Assembly (NCBI RefSeq): GCF_001458335.1
Contig: NZ_CYTO01000010.1
Location: 21,156 to 85,155 of the forward strand
Direction of reading: 5' to 3'
DNA: 64,000 nt
DNA from: Cognatishimia activa
Lineage (GTDB): Bacteria; Pseudomonadota; Alphaproteobacteria; Rhodobacterales; Rhodobacteraceae
Below the pieces are notes generated by a model. The model saw only the letters and a program-made list of their open reading frames with translations, was not told the origin of the DNA and ran no database searches. The stretch's first letter is position 1. Each line of letters opens with the position of its first letter. Shown here in pieces: positions 41,848-51,500 of this stretch. A program made the position numbers and the translations under genes.

Positions 41848-43341
41848 GTGATGTTTGATGTAATCCCAGATATGGCCGCCAAACGAGCGGAGCTGACGCC
41901 AAGCAATTTGGCGTTTCACGATACGACGTCGAGGCGGGATTGGACTTTTTCTGAGATCAACGATGCCGCAAACGCGGTCGCAGCCGGGTTTACTTCCTCT
42001 GGCCTTGCGGATGGGGATCGTGTCGCCATTCTTTGCCACAACTGCGCAGAATTTTTCGTCGCGCTTTTTGCCTGCCAAAAGACCGGCGTGATCCTGTGTC
42101 CACTCAACTGGCGCCAACCCGCTGCTGAGTTGATCGAGACAGTGAAACAGGTTGGGGTTTCGCTATTGCTGACAGATGCTGCACATCAGGAAACCGCAAA
42201 GGCAGTTGCTGAAGCCATCAGGTCGCCGCTCGTGAGCCTTGCAGAAGACTTTGCTAGTTGGATCGAAACGGGCGGGCCCTCTTTGAATGAAGCGATACCT
42301 GCCGAACGGCCTTGGTATCTATTGTTCACGTCTGGCACCACCGGCCTCCCGAAATCAGTTATCCAAACCGCGCGCATGGCATGGGCAAATTTGGTCAATA
42401 TCGGTCAAGCAATTGAGATCACATCGAAAGACCAGAGTGTTTGCTTCCTGCCATTGTTCCATACCGCAGGAATAAATCTCTACACCATGCCTTTGTTCCT
42501 CACGGGTGGCTCCTCGACAATTATTCCAAATTTTGATGCCGAGACGATGGTTGCACTATTATCGTCCGGCAAGATCAGTCAGTTCTTTGCGGTTCCTGCG
42601 GTCTATCAGGCGCTCTCTCTCTGGCCAGATATCGAGGCCATTGATTGGACCAACATCCGCTGTGGCTGTGGTGGCGCGCCACTGCCTGAACCCTTGATCC
42701 TGCAGTTTTCTGGCATGGGGGCAAAGGTGCTCAACGGTATGGGCATGACAGAAACTGGACCGACGGTATTCCTAATGGACCCTGAGAACGCGACCAAAAA
42801 GATTGGCTCCATTGGCAAACCGCGCAGCCTTGTCGAAGTGCGCCTAGATGGCGTGAGAGATGGTCAAGAAGGTGCGGGCGAAGTCCAGCTTCGCGGTCCC
42901 GGGATCACTCCAGGCTATTTTGGCAATCCTGAAGCCACCGCCAAAACCTTCACGGATGACGGTTGGTTGGCAACTGGCGATGTCGCGCGGCGTGACGGGG
43001 ATGGATATTATTTCGTCGTGGACCGCATCAAAGATATGTTCATCTCTGGCGGCGAAAACGTCTATCCTGCAGAGGTCGAACGCGTCCTGAATGTCCACCC
43101 GGCGATTTTAGAAACCGCTGTCATTGGTGTTCCCGATGCAAAATGGGGTGAAACTGGCGCGGCCTATCTGATGCTGCGCCCGGGTGAGACAGTTGATCTA
43201 GAAACCCTGCGCCCGTGGTGTCGAGAGCGATTGGCCGCCTACAAGGTGCCCGCGCATCTTCGCATTGTTGATGACTTCCCTAGGACTGCAGCAGGTAAAG
43301 TGTGCAAACCCGATCTCAGAGAGGCATTTTCCAATGATTGA
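41848..43341 (+). CDS. AMP-dependent acyl-CoA synthetase/ligase
   Basis: This 497-aa ANL-superfamily ligase has the P-loop LFTSGTTGLPKS (about residues 159-170), LNGMGMTETGP in the middle, the hinge DGWLATGDVARRDGDGYYFVVDRIKDMFISGGENVYPAEVE and the C-terminal lysine in RTAAGKVCKPDLRE. It activates a carboxylic acid with ATP and CoA. Within this operon it probably activates the imported acid or the product of the esterase. Its stop is overlapped by 8 nt with the first MaoC-type gene. Confidence 0.93.
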   Translation: MMFDVIPDMAAKRAELTPSNLAFHDTTSRRDWTFSEINDAANAVAAGFTSSGLADGDRVAILCHNCAEFFVALFACQKTGVILCPLNWRQPAAELIETVKQVGVSLLLTDAAHQETAKAVAEAIRSPLVSLAEDFASWIETGGPSLNEAIPAERPWYLLFTSGTTGLPKSVIQTARMAWANLVNIGQAIEITSKDQSVCFLPLFHTAGINLYTMPLFLTGGSSTIIPNFDAETMVALLSSGKISQFFAVPAVYQALSLWPDIEAIDWTNIRCGCGGAPLPEPLILQFSGMGAKVLNGMGMTETGPTVFLMDPENATKKIGSIGKPRSLVEVRLDGVRDGQEGAGEVQLRGPGITPGYFGNPEATAKTFTDDGWLATGDVARRDGDGYYFVVDRIKDMFISGGENVYPAEVERVLNVHPAILETAVIGVPDAKWGETGAAYLMLRPGETVDLETLRPWCRERLAAYKVPAHLRIVDDFPRTAAGKVCKPDLREAFSND

Positions 43342-43690
43342 CCTGGAAGAATTCTGGATCCCAACCCAGTCTGAGTTTGATCGCTTTGCAGAGGTTTCCG
43401 GCGACGATAACGCAATTCACGTGAACCCTGCATTTGCCACAACCACCGCATTTGGTCGGACAGTCAGCCATGGAATGCTGATTTACACGAAGATTTGGGG
43501 CGTATTGAAACATCACATGCCGCAGGCCCAATTTGTGACTCAAAAACTCATGTTCCCCAACCCAGCCTTCGCTGAAGAGAAACTTATTCTAAAGCTTATT
43601 CAAAAGACGCCTCATGTGATTGAGATGCGTGTCACGCGGATGCACGATGGAGCGGAATGTCTTGTCGGGGAGGCTGAGATCTTATGCTAA
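43334..43690 (+). CDS. MaoC-type (R)-specific enoyl-CoA hydratase subunit
   Basis: This 118-aa single hot-dog domain has the catalytic hydratase motif SGDDNAIH (Asp24, Asn26, His29) and AFGRTVSHGMLIYTK after it. It adds water to a 2-enoyl-CoA. It overlaps the ligase upstream and the next hot-dog protein downstream (by 7 nt). The neighbour lacks the catalytic dyad, so the two may work as a heterodimer with one active site. Confidence 0.88.
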   Translation: MIDLEEFWIPTQSEFDRFAEVSGDDNAIHVNPAFATTTAFGRTVSHGMLIYTKIWGVLKHHMPQAQFVTQKLMFPNPAFAEEKLILKLIQKTPHVIEMRVTRMHDGAECLVGEAEILC

Positions 43691-44064
43691 CGGTCGGACA
43701 ATCTGCGCAGATTACGCGCACGTTTTCAGAACGCGATTTCATAACTTACGAACAGCTTAGTGGCGTTCGGGTCACCGAGATTCCAGAACCGCTCATTGCA
43801 GCGCTGTTCTCCTACTTATTAGGGGTGAAACTGCCGGGTTCCGGCACAAACTACCTCAAGCAAGAGTTGAAATTTATAGCTCCCGCGCCTTTGGATGCGA
43901 CGCTCACGGCAAAGGTCGAGATCACCGATTTACGCGCCGACAAACACCTCGTTGATCTTTGGGCGAGCTGCATTTTGGAAGATGGTACCGTCATTTGCGA
44001 AGGCCGCAGTTTGGTCAAAGCCAAAGATGTGATTGATGCGTTCCCGTCGCCTCAAACGGCTTGA
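43684..44064 (+). CDS. MaoC-like hot-dog protein without the hydratase dyad
   Basis: This 126-aa hot-dog-fold protein starts with FSERDFITYEQLSGV, which aligns with MaoC hydratases. The following Asp-x-Asn-x-x-His motif is replaced by RVTEIPEPLI, so there is no catalytic pair. The rest (GTNYLKQELKFIAPAPLDATLTAKVEITD) is like other hydratases and thioesterases. It is probably the non-catalytic partner of the preceding hydratase, as in heteromeric ChsH1-ChsH2 steroid hydratases. It is the last gene of the operon, converging with an SDR gene. Confidence 0.8.
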   Translation: MLTVGQSAQITRTFSERDFITYEQLSGVRVTEIPEPLIAALFSYLLGVKLPGSGTNYLKQELKFIAPAPLDATLTAKVEITDLRADKHLVDLWASCILEDGTVICEGRSLVKAKDVIDAFPSPQTA

Positions 44065-44082
44065 GGACAATCGGTTTGGAAG

Positions 44083-44847
44083 CTAGCTCAACCGGCGAGG
44101 TGCCCGCGCGCGCATGAACAGTCGGTCTTTGAGTTTTTGTTTCAATCCCCGAGGCGGCAGGATCTCTGTATCCATCTCAAAAGTCGCTCCAGTGTAGGAC
44201 GGTTCCATTCTCTGCGCGAGCTCTGCGCCCCATTTTGCGGCCGCATCGGGGGCGAGACCATTGGGAATGCCCATTTCGGTGGCGAGCATACCGGGCATCC
44301 AGTCGTTGATGACGATGCCCGGAAACCGGTCACTAAGATCGGCGATCAACGCCCGGGTAAATATGCGCGCAGCGCCTTTTGAAACTGAATAGGCAGAGGC
44401 TCCGGGAAGTGGGTTCAGGTCGGCAAATGTGGCGACGTTGAGGATGCGGCCTTTTCCGCGTTCCGTCATGTCTTTCAGCGCCGCTAAGCTGCAGGCCACG
44501 ACACCGCCAAAGTTGACATTTTGGGTCTCAAAGTAGCTCTCGGTCGTTTCGTCCAAAATGTCCTGTTGTGGGTATACGGCGGCGTTGTTGATCAAGAGCG
44601 CGATGGGGCCATGTTCCTCGATGATTTTTTCGAAGGCGCTAGTGACGGCAGAGGCATCGGCCACATCAAGTTGGACTGGGAGCACTGACCCCGGTGCCAA
44701 GCTGGCGGTTTCTTCAATTGCCGGCAAGCGCCTGCCGATGGCCACCACCGTGAAGCCCGCACGGCTTAGTTCAATCACCAACGCACGTCCAAGTCCTGAT
44801 CCGCCACCGGTGACAACGGCAATTCCCTCATCAGGTGATAGTCTCAT
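44083..44847 (-). CDS. Short-chain dehydrogenase/reductase
   Basis: This 254-aa classical SDR has VTGGGSGLGRAL (about residues 11-22), INNAAVYP, and the active-site ASAYSVSKGAARIF (Tyr and Lys). The C-terminus is basic (KQKLKDRLFMRARAPRRLS). It is the last gene of an acyltransferase-GMC-SDR operon and lies 1 nt after the GMC oxidoreductase stop. It may reduce the carbonyl made by the GMC enzyme or oxidise a hydroxyl. It converges on the LIV-type/beta-oxidation operon. Confidence 0.88.
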   Translation of the reverse strand: MRLSPDEGIAVVTGGGSGLGRALVIELSRAGFTVVAIGRRLPAIEETASLAPGSVLPVQLDVADASAVTSAFEKIIEEHGPIALLINNAAVYPQQDILDETTESYFETQNVNFGGVVACSLAALKDMTERGKGRILNVATFADLNPLPGASAYSVSKGAARIFTRALIADLSDRFPGIVINDWMPGMLATEMGIPNGLAPDAAAKWGAELAQRMEPSYTGATFEMDTEILPPRGLKQKLKDRLFMRARAPRRLS

Positions 44848-44848
44848 G

Positions 44849-46420
44849 TCAGTCTTCCTTGGTGTTCATCAGCCGATCAGCCACCCGCAGAGCGTTTGCG
44901 GCGATCGTGAGGCTCGGATTTACGCCCATCGATGTGGGCATGAAAGAGGCGTCGGCAACCCATAGGTTTTTGATGTTATGAGCGCGGCAATCACGGTTCA
45001 AGACGCTGTTCTTTGGATCGGTCCCATAACACAACGTTCCGCTTGGATGCCCGTAATTTAGGTCCGCTCCCAAGCTGATTGGCGCGCGACGCATACCCTT
45101 CGTGCCCTTCAAAATGGCGCGTCGAAAGGCTTTGCGACGTTTCAGCAGCTCATCATGAAATTGGTATTCGACCTTGATCTGATCCGGGGCAGCTTGGTCG
45201 AACAAGACCCGGTTTTCGGGGTAAGGCAGATCCTCCATCAATCCCACAAAGATTTGCGCGTGGCCGCAGAGTTTTTCCGCAAGCGCCGCAGGAATGCGTG
45301 CAAGTTCGCGGGTCAACCGAGAAGACCCAGACCGACTGCGTGCCATCATCAGACAGAGATAGTGGTGGATTTCCCCATAGGACGCTTTGATGCCCATGGC
45401 TTGCAGGGTGCCAAAGCGTTGGCCATCTCTGGCATAGAAATCACGTACGGAAATCGCTTTGGTCGGCTTTGGGGTTTCGACTTTGCCCTTAGGCCAAAAG
45501 GCAAAGAGCTCGTTCAAGTGAAACATAAGGTTCCGTCCAACCAGATCATTCTCGTTACAAGGGCCGTCGGGCCAAGCCTCGCTCTTTGAGGCGAGGAGAA
45601 TACGGGGAGAGTTCAACGCTCCGGCGGCAAGCACATATTGATCGGCGGTTAGATTGAAGGTTTGACCGCTGTGAAGGACCTCGACACCCTCAATCGAGGG
45701 GTTAGATCCCAACAAACGGGTCACTTTAGCGCCGGTCAAAAGCGCGGCATTTCCGGTTTTTAGGGCCGGTTCCACGCCTGCAGAGCGCCCATCCATCTTG
45801 CATTCGGGGTTTGCGCATTTACGGCCCAAGCAATCGCGACAGTTTGAGCCCGGTACCAGAGCTGTATGCGCATGATAAGGATGTGCGCCCGCCTGTTGAA
45901 ACCCATCAACCAGCGCGTTTTCAGTGTCATTGAAAGCGGGTGGCGTCCTAAGTGCGGCAGCGGGTTCCTTTGAAAGTGGGTCCGGTGCGCCATACACCTG
46001 AAATCGTTTGTAGGCCTCATCATACCATGGGCGCATGGCATCAAATCCAACGGCCCATCCCCCGGTCGGGTGAGCCATGGCTTCGGTGGTTTCCAAATCG
46101 TGACGTTCGGGGCGCTCTAGAGTTGCTGCGTAAAAGACAGACGATCCGCCAACGCCAGCCCCGATTGGCGCAAAAAACTCTGAAGTGTTTCCGTTCAGGG
46201 AAACCGACATGGGCTGCGGCCACAGTCCACGTGCCAATCGTGCGTTGGGTAAAATGGTTTCGGAGAGGCCGTTGGCCTCAGACCGCTTGCCCGCGCGCCC
46301 GAACTCGACAAAAAGCACTTTTTTCCCTGCCTCGGCCAAGGCTCGGCCAATGGTGCCGCCGCCCATTCCAGTGCCAATCACGATGACGTCCCATTTCTGC
46401 TGTGCAAATGGATGCGTCAT
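44849..46420 (-). CDS. GMC-family FAD oxidoreductase with a Cys4 cluster
   Basis: This 523-aa flavoenzyme has the FAD-binding DVIVIGTGMGGGTIGRALAEAGKKV (about residues 11-35), APIGAGVGGSSVFYAATLERP (about 84-104) and the C-terminal active-site region NLWVADASFMPTSMGVNPSLTIAANALRVADRL. Residues about 194-207 contain four cysteines in C-x2-C-x4-C-x4-C order, as in cholesterol-oxidase-like and some dehydrogenase GMC proteins, possibly for an Fe-S centre. It would oxidise an alcohol to a ketone or aldehyde. It overlaps the acyltransferase stop by 4 nt. Confidence 0.88.
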   Translation of the reverse strand: MTHPFAQQKWDVIVIGTGMGGGTIGRALAEAGKKVLFVEFGRAGKRSEANGLSETILPNARLARGLWPQPMSVSLNGNTSEFFAPIGAGVGGSSVFYAATLERPERHDLETTEAMAHPTGGWAVGFDAMRPWYDEAYKRFQVYGAPDPLSKEPAAALRTPPAFNDTENALVDGFQQAGAHPYHAHTALVPGSNCRDCLGRKCANPECKMDGRSAGVEPALKTGNAALLTGAKVTRLLGSNPSIEGVEVLHSGQTFNLTADQYVLAAGALNSPRILLASKSEAWPDGPCNENDLVGRNLMFHLNELFAFWPKGKVETPKPTKAISVRDFYARDGQRFGTLQAMGIKASYGEIHHYLCLMMARSRSGSSRLTRELARIPAALAEKLCGHAQIFVGLMEDLPYPENRVLFDQAAPDQIKVEYQFHDELLKRRKAFRRAILKGTKGMRRAPISLGADLNYGHPSGTLCYGTDPKNSVLNRDCRAHNIKNLWVADASFMPTSMGVNPSLTIAANALRVADRLMNTKED

Positions 46421-48426
46421 TGCGCGTTGCTTTCAAAGATCGGCTCAAAAACGTTGCGAATTCTGAGAGCGGCGCTGTTGGTCAAATGATTGTTGTCGAA
46501 ATATTGGCCGATACCGTCATGTATCGCCGAGCAGGTTGCATCGTCACAGAATTGCTCCCAGCTGCGGATGATTTTGATTTTTGCGTCTGCTTCCAATGCA
46601 GTCCAAACACCGTTGAAACCATCCTGCCTGTCAGCCACGTCGCTGAGGTTCATGTCTGTGTCGATGGTTTTCGTATTCGAAAATGGCACAGTGCTTAGCG
46701 CATGGTGGCGCGCTGCTAGCCGGCTGTCATATCCGGCGACCTCTGGAGGTTGCTCAAATACAAAGACCTTTTTGCCGGAAGACATGAGCCGTTCGACCGT
46801 TGTCTTGGCGGCTTCGTGCAGCGCTTCGGTTTGCGGTTGGTTCGGATCCGCGCTTGCCATGACCGTGATCTCATTATGCTCGTCCAGACCGTCACCTGTT
46901 CCGGACCAATAATAGGTCCAGCGCCCGACAAGTAGGATGGTTTCGAGCGAAGGCATCTGAGACAAAGCGACATCAATCTGTCTGTTCGCTTCACCGCAGG
47001 CAGAATTCTGAGACGGGGTCGCGCTGTTTTCGACTTTCTCAAGCCCAAAGAGTGGTGGGCACCCTGCGCGCCAGATGATGACACCGGGGGTGTTCGCTTC
47101 ATGGCTCGCAAGATCTAGCCCCTCGCGCAAAGCACGCACATGGCTGTCTCCCCAGACGAGCAGTTTTGGCGCACCTTCGGGTCCAATTGGGCAAAGCTCC
47201 AACCCTTTGAATGGACCATCTGCATGCACCTCGCATCTGCTCCAATCCTGCAAGAAGTCCGCGGTTGCCCCAATATGGGTCTGCGCGGTTTCAGTAAAAC
47301 GCGTGGTGATGCCGTTTTGTTTGAAAACACCCGCGGAAATCGCGAGCGCGAGGCCAGAGGCCACGACCGTCCCACCAAAGATCATTCTGCCGCTGATGGA
47401 TTGGCTTTTGCGTACCGGCAACTCGACAAAGCGCCAGCTGAGCGTTGCGATGACAAGGCACACCAGCAGCCAGGCAGCGATTTCTATGGGGCCGCCGAAT
47501 TCGCCACGCAGATAAAGTGCGAGGACGAGGATTGGCCAATGCCAGAGGTAAAGCGAATAAGATATCTTGCCAAAAAAGACCGGAATCGCGCGCGAAAGAG
47601 TTGCGTTTACGACGTTGTTTGAAGCCCCGTTGAGTAACAAAAGCACGGTGCCAAATACCGGCAGGACCGCGAGGTATCCTGGGAATTTTTCGCCGGCGGG
47701 GATCAATGCAAATGATGCGATGAGGCAGATAAGACCCAAGATTGAAACGCTTGCTGGAAGTTCAATCGGGGTTCGCCGCTCTGCCACATAGATTGCCAAT
47801 AGAACGCCTGACAGCAGTTCCCATGCGCGGAATGGGAACAGGAAGAACGTCGCTGTGGGGTGGTTTGGCGTTAAGACAATGCATGCGATCAGGGAGCCAA
47901 TCCACACAATACCAAGCGTGAGAAGGAAGCTTTTGCGCGCCCATGCGAGGGCAATAAAGAGCAGCGGCAGGACGATGTAAAACTGTTCCTCGACAGCCAA
48001 AGACCACGTGTGGAGCAGGGGCTTTTCTTCGGACACCGTGTCAAAATACCCGGCGCTGCGGAAGAACAGCACGTTGGACAGATAAACCGTGGCCGCAATC
48101 GCGGATTTCGCAAATTCGCGATACTCAAAGGGGAGAAGGATGAACCATCCCAACGCAAATGTTGCAAAAAGCATCGTGAAAAACGCGGGTGCCAGGCGGC
48201 GGAAGCGGCGGATGTAGAATGCGACTAGACGGATGCGGCCGGTATCGCGGTGCTCTCGCCAAAGGATGCCGCCGATTAAGAAACCAGAGATCACAAAAAA
48301 CACATCCACCCCAGTGAAGCCGCCCTGTAGCGGTACCCCGAAATGGTAAAGCACCACCGAGATCACCGCGATGGCGCGCAGCCCGTCGATTTCGGGGCGG
48401 TAGGCTTGGGGTGAGGCACCGCTCAT
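46417..48426 (-). CDS. Acyltransferase 3 family protein with C-terminal SGNH domain (OafA/OatA-like)
   Basis: This 669-aa membrane protein has an N-terminal acyltransferase-3 domain with about ten helices (residues 10-350). It begins YRPEIDGLRAIAVISVVLYHFG and includes FTGVDVFFVISGFLIG and the Arg-rich YIRRFRRLAPAFF loop. A periplasmic SGNH esterase/transferase domain (about 395-665) follows, with VWGDSHVRAL (catalytic Ser) and the late Asp-x-x-His region near YFDNNHL. Such proteins O-acetylate sugars of lipopolysaccharide, exopolysaccharide or peptidoglycan. It is the first gene of the operon with GMC and SDR, an unusual association. Confidence 0.88.
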   Translation of the reverse strand: MSGASPQAYRPEIDGLRAIAVISVVLYHFGVPLQGGFTGVDVFFVISGFLIGGILWREHRDTGRIRLVAFYIRRFRRLAPAFFTMLFATFALGWFILLPFEYREFAKSAIAATVYLSNVLFFRSAGYFDTVSEEKPLLHTWSLAVEEQFYIVLPLLFIALAWARKSFLLTLGIVWIGSLIACIVLTPNHPTATFFLFPFRAWELLSGVLLAIYVAERRTPIELPASVSILGLICLIASFALIPAGEKFPGYLAVLPVFGTVLLLLNGASNNVVNATLSRAIPVFFGKISYSLYLWHWPILVLALYLRGEFGGPIEIAAWLLVCLVIATLSWRFVELPVRKSQSISGRMIFGGTVVASGLALAISAGVFKQNGITTRFTETAQTHIGATADFLQDWSRCEVHADGPFKGLELCPIGPEGAPKLLVWGDSHVRALREGLDLASHEANTPGVIIWRAGCPPLFGLEKVENSATPSQNSACGEANRQIDVALSQMPSLETILLVGRWTYYWSGTGDGLDEHNEITVMASADPNQPQTEALHEAAKTTVERLMSSGKKVFVFEQPPEVAGYDSRLAARHHALSTVPFSNTKTIDTDMNLSDVADRQDGFNGVWTALEADAKIKIIRSWEQFCDDATCSAIHDGIGQYFDNNHLTNSAALRIRNVFEPIFESNAQ

Positions 48427-48569
48427 CTTAGGCCTGCAAGTGTTTGAAAACGAATGACCATTTTCGCTGTTTATCCGTAGCTGCTCTGCATTTGTTTCTT
48501 GCTATTTTAGCTTGGATTTTCCCTATCGGCCAAATGCGGCGAAGATAAGGTCCTTCATGGGCGCAGGAT

Positions 48570-51500
48570 CTAATGGAAATCTCGGCTTGGAAAGAGCCGT
48601 TTTGCTTGCTCTCTTGGATGCATTGCACGTGCTGGATAGCGCGCAGTTTTGGGCGTGTCATCCGTGCGAGCGGCTTCGGTGCTCAGCGCCTCGGGCATCG
48701 GGTGTGCCAGCTCTGAGAGCTTATAAGACAGATCCTCCACATGTTGCGCAATCAGATGCACAACGATGCCTTCCCGCTGCAGGTAACCCGAGATTTTCAG
48801 CAGCCGTCCCCCCATAACCATCCGGCGGAATTGTTCATATATTTTCGGCCAGACAACCACATTGCAGACCCCGGTTTCATCTTCCAATGAGATGAAGATC
48901 ACCCCAGAGGCCGTGCCGGGTCGTTGTCGGGTGATCACCAAGCCGCAGACGCTGTGTTGGCCGAGCGGCACATCAAACAGCGCCGCGTGGGGGGTGAGGT
49001 CAGGGATCAGGGGGCGCAGCAGCTCCATCGGGTGACTGCGCAGGGTCAGGCGGGTAGAGACGTAGTCTTCGACCACTTCTTCGCTAAGCTGCATGGTGGG
49101 CAGATCTACGCGGGGTTCATGGATGCCTTCGCCATCGATTGGGTCGTTAAACAGCGGCAGGGGTTTCTGACTGCGAATGGCTTTCACCTGCCAAAGCGCA
49201 TCCCGGCGGGTTAGTCCCATATCAGAAAACGCATCCGCTTCGGCCAAACGGGTCAGCGCATCGGGGCGCAATCCTGCACGTAGCCAGAGCGCTTCGGGGT
49301 CGGGATAGCCATTGCCACGGGCGGCGACAATCCAACCGGCATCCTCTTCTTTGAACCCTTTGATCTGGCGAAACCCAAGGCGCAGGGCGAGAGCGCCGTC
49401 CGTGCGCCGTTCAAGTGTATTGTCCCAAGTGGAATGGTTCACACAGATCGGGCGGACCTCGACGTTATGCTCGCGCGTATCACGCACGATTTGGGCGGGG
49501 GCGTAAAACCCCATGGGTTGGGAGTTCAGCAAAGCACAGGAAAAGATCGCCGGGTGGTGGCGTTTCATCCAAGCAGAGACATAAGCCAGCATGGCAAAGG
49601 CCGCCGCATGGCTTTCCGGGAAGCCGTAATCGGCGAAACCTTCGATTTGGGAAAAACAGCGGTCGGCGATTTCCGGGGTGTAGCCCTTCTTCAGCATGCC
49701 TTGGATGAACTTATCACGGAAACTGCCAATGGTGCCCATGCGCCGAAATGATGCCAGCGACCGGCGCAGGTGGTCCGCTTCTTCCGCCGTGAAACCGGCC
49801 CCGACCACGGCGATCTGCATGGCTTGTTCCTGAAACAGCGGTACGCCAAGGGTGCGTTCCGTGACTTTTTCCAGTTCAGGACCAAAAGGTTCTGGGCTTT
49901 CCAACCCATTCCTGCGCCGAATATAGGGCTGCACCATATCGCCTTGGATCGGGCCGGGGCGAATGATCGCCACTTCAATTACCAAGTCATAAAAGGTCTG
50001 GGGGCGCATGCGGGGCAGAAAGTTCATCTGCGCGCGGCTTTCCACCTGAAACACCCCAACCGCATCCGCCTGACAGAGCATGTCATAGGTGGCTTTGTCC
50101 TCTTGCGGGACCTTGGCGATGCTCAGGTTCTGGCCATCATGCTCGGACATCAGTGCAAAAGCCTTGCGGATGCAGCTGAGCATCCCAAGCCCTAAAATAT
50201 CGACCTTTAAAATCCCCAGCGCGTCGATGTCATCCTTGTCCCATTCAATGACCGTGCGGTCTTCCATCGCTGCGTTTTCAATGGGCGAAAGTTCGTCCAA
50301 CCGCCCGCGTGTGATGACAAAGCCTCCCACATGTTGAGACAGATGCCGGGGAAAGCCGATGATCTCTTTAATCAGGTGAATGGTCTGCATCAGGCGCTTG
50401 TCGCTCGGGTCCAAGCCCAGCTCGCGAATGCGTTCTTCTTCGACGCCCCCATTGCCAATGCCCCAGATCTGGCTGGACAGCCCGGCGGTGACGTCTTGGG
50501 ACAGGCCCATGACCTTGCCCACCTCACGGATCGCCCCGCGCGAGCGAAAATGGGTGACCGTGGCGCAAAGCCCGGCGCGGTGGCGGCCGTATTTTTGATA
50601 GATCCACTGAATGACCTCTTCGCGGCGTTCATGTTCGAAATCCACGTCGATATCCGGCGGCTCACCACGGTATTTGGACACGAACCGTTCAAAGACCATT
50701 GTGATCATGTCCGGGCTGACATCCGTAATACCCAGCAGATAACACAGGATGGAATTGGCCGCAGATCCACGCCCTTGGCAGAGGATGCCTTGGGATTTCG
50801 CGAATTGCACAATGTCATGCACGGTGAGGAAATAGGCTGGAAAATCAAGATCTTTGACGAGCTTTAGCTCCTTCTCCATGAGTTCCAGCGCCTTTGGTGT
50901 TGGACCATCAGGATAGCGGCGCTGCAATCCTTCGTGGGCGAGCCGCTCTAGCCGGTCCTGCGGGGTTTCCTCTTCGGTTTCCTCGTGGGGGTATTCGTAA
51001 GACAACTCTCCTAAATCAAAGCTACACCGATCGGCGATTTCGACGGTGCGGCGCAGGGCGGCGGGGTGTTTGCGGAAAAGCCGCGCAAGGTCCGCGCCGG
51101 ATTTCAGGCGGCGTTCGCCATTGGGCAGGGCGCGGGTGCCGATTTCATCAATGGTGATGTGTTCACGCATGCAGGTCAGCACATCGGCCACCTGCCGGCG
51201 ATTGGCGCGATGCATCAAGACATCGCCAACCGCCACCATGGGGGCAGAGGTTTTTTGCGAAAGCTTGGCGCAGGCCGTCAGGTATGCCTGATCGCTGCCA
51301 TCATAGCGCGGCGCGGCCCCCAGAAAAACGTGGTTTGGGAAGGTGCGGCGCATGGTTTGGATATCGCCTGTGGCCGCCGTCAGCCGGGTTTGGGGCAGGG
51401 CGATGAGGATCATACCTTTACAGCCGCCAAGCAAGTCTTTGGTGTAAAGCGTGCATTGGCCTTTCTCGGCCCGGCGTTTGCCAAGGGTCAACAGGCGGGT

